From assembly GCF_015594625.1 (NCBI RefSeq), contig NZ_JADNRQ010000004.1, positions 148,976-212,975 of the forward strand: a DNA stretch of 64,000 bases, given 5' to 3'. Below, piece by piece: positions 63,215 through 64,000 of this stretch. Under the pieces are notes generated by a model. It did no database searches, was not told where the DNA came from, and saw only the letters and a program-made list of their open reading frames with translations. Position 1 is the stretch's first letter. Each line of letters begins with the position of its first letter. The translations under genes were made by a program, and so were the position numbers. This stretch comes from Desulfallas sp. Bu1-1 (GTDB lineage Bacteria > Bacillota > Desulfotomaculia > Desulfotomaculales > Desulfallaceae).

Positions 63215-63823
63215 ATGAAATCCACACTTGTCCATGCCGCGCGGGCATTGATTAATGTCATGGAATTGGGGCACAACTATACGTCCAGCCACTCCCGGCA
63301 GGTAGCGGGATATGCCGCCTTACTGGCCGGTGAACTGGGTATGCCTGAAAAGGAACAGCAGCGCATTTACCTTGCCGGTTTACTGCATGACATAGGCAAA
63401 CTGGGCATTTCCACCAACATCCTGCGTAAACCGGGCAAATTGACCGCTACCGAATGGGAGGAAGTCAAAAAACACCCGGTTTACAGCCACGAAATACTAT
63501 CGGCCATTCCCGGGATGCACGCCATCAGCGTTATGGCCCTCCATCACCATGAACGCTACGACGGAAACGGGTATCCCGAAGGAATCCGCGGGGAAGCCAT
63601 TCCTTTGGGCGCGCGTATTTTGGCCATAGCCGACAGTTACGACGCCATGACTTCGGACCGGGTTTACCGGCCCAGGATGTCCAGGCGGGAAGCACTGGAA
63701 GAATGCCGCCGCTGCGCCGGCACCCAGTTCGACCCATGGCTGGCGGAAAGGTTCTGCCGGCTGATGGAACGCGGTGAGGCGGATTTTCAGCATTTGTTGG
63801 CCGGAAAACTAATCGGTCAGTAG
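63215..63823 (+). CDS. HD-GYP domain phosphodiesterase
   Basis: The 202-residue protein is essentially one HD-GYP domain: HNYTSSHSRQVAGYAALLAGELG, LLHDIGKLGIS (HD), HHHERYDGNGYPEG (GYP) and LAIADSYDAMTSDR. HD-GYP proteins hydrolyse c-di-GMP to pGpG or GMP. It has no sensor domain. ATG 63215 follows AGAGGTGTAGC; a longer frame upstream runs through the riboswitch and is not real. Controlled by the preceding c-di-GMP riboswitch, it would form a feedback loop. Confidence 0.93.
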   Translation: MKSTLVHAARALINVMELGHNYTSSHSRQVAGYAALLAGELGMPEKEQQRIYLAGLLHDIGKLGISTNILRKPGKLTATEWEEVKKHPVYSHEILSAIPGMHAISVMALHHHERYDGNGYPEGIRGEAIPLGARILAIADSYDAMTSDRVYRPRMSRREALEECRRCAGTQFDPWLAERFCRLMERGEADFQHLLAGKLIGQ

Positions 63824-64000
63824 ATTTAATATATCTTCTCGCAATTGCTTTGAAAGTAAATTAATAGGTATCCTGAATTCGGGCATACCGGCTGCATATG
63901 GAGCGATCTCGTAAGCGCCAAAGCATAAAACAATATAATTATCCTTTATGTAATACGGGTGATTTTCAGAAATGGACTGAAAACCCATATCTCCTTCGAA
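63809..64000 (-). CDS. C-terminal part of a DUF3298/RsiV-like protein (partial at the window edge)
   Basis: Read on the minus strand from the edge: FEGDMGFQSISENHPYYIKDNYIVLCFG, then AYEIAPYAAGMPEFRIPINLL and a stop at 63809. AYEIAPYAAG followed by a Pro-rich strand is the signature end of the DUF3298 domain. That domain is found in RsiV-type anti-sigma factors (lysozyme binding) and in secreted proteins. Only about 63 codons are visible. Its end overlaps the convergent HD-GYP gene by 15 bases. Confidence 0.75.
   Translation of the reverse strand, partial: FEGDMGFQSISENHPYYIKDNYIVLCFGAYEIAPYAAGMPEFRIPINLLSKQLREDILNLLTD

Overview
The window reads as chromosomal DNA from an anaerobic, spore-forming, Gram-positive bacterium of the Desulfotomaculum/Pelotomaculum type (Peptococcaceae). 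This is inference. It rests on the Firmicutes gene order (holA-rpsT-spoIIP-lepA-hemW-hrcA-grpE-dnaK-dnaJ, yqfC-yqfD-phoH-pgpH-ybeY-dgkA-cdd-era-recO-glyQS-ccpN-ppsR-ppdK and dgt-dnaG-sigA), sporulation genes (spoIIP, yqfC, yqfD), radical and CoA enzymes of anaerobes, molybdenum/tungsten cofactor genes, nickel-pincer genes and selenocysteine use. Protein genes are GC-rich with frequent GTG and TTG starts; accessory stretches are AT-richer.

Region by region. (1) 1-3.1 kb: a 2-hydroxyacyl-CoA dehydratase-type locus in decay, with one frameshifted subunit, one intact subunit and an activator ATPase that lost an internal segment. (2) 3.1-7.8 kb: molybdopterin genes moaD, a ModE-like regulator, a tungstate-type permease, moaA, moaC, a MOSC protein, mobB and moeB/hesA. 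(3) 7.8-25.7 kb: core housekeeping genes with the CIRCE-controlled heat-shock operon, interrupted by a putative sulfate exporter with a tiny membrane partner. (4) 25.9-33.3 kb: nfeD/flotillin, larC-larB-larE, yedF and selD. selD has an in-frame UGA at the catalytic position. A divergent neighbour is a small thioredoxin-like protein that also reads through UGA. (5) 33.3-57.4 kb: the yqf/era/recO/glyQS/ppdK/dnaG/sigA backbone, with an M-box riboswitch before corA and a T-box before glyQS. (6) 57.4-57.9 kb: a tRNA cluster with one truncated tRNA-Val. (7) 57.9-62.9 kb: a scrap zone holding a serine-recombinase tail, an ImmA/IrrE fragment, a broken Xre repressor, a truncated IS21 istA joined to a broken Ig-like repeat protein, and an intact MntA/HepT pair. 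(8) 63.0-64.0 kb: a c-di-GMP-I riboswitch in front of an HD-GYP phosphodiesterase, then a partial DUF3298-type gene on the other strand.

Two things deserve most attention. The first is the selenium locus: two UGA-containing genes sit back to back, and gene callers would truncate both. The second is a family of dispersed intergenic elements (about 18.6, 28.3, 39.5, 39.7 and 52.5 kb) closed by a terminal stem that covaries between copies. They carry conserved inner hairpins and usually a conserved 35-base tail, and they sit between housekeeping genes, including between grpE and dnaK and directly before era.
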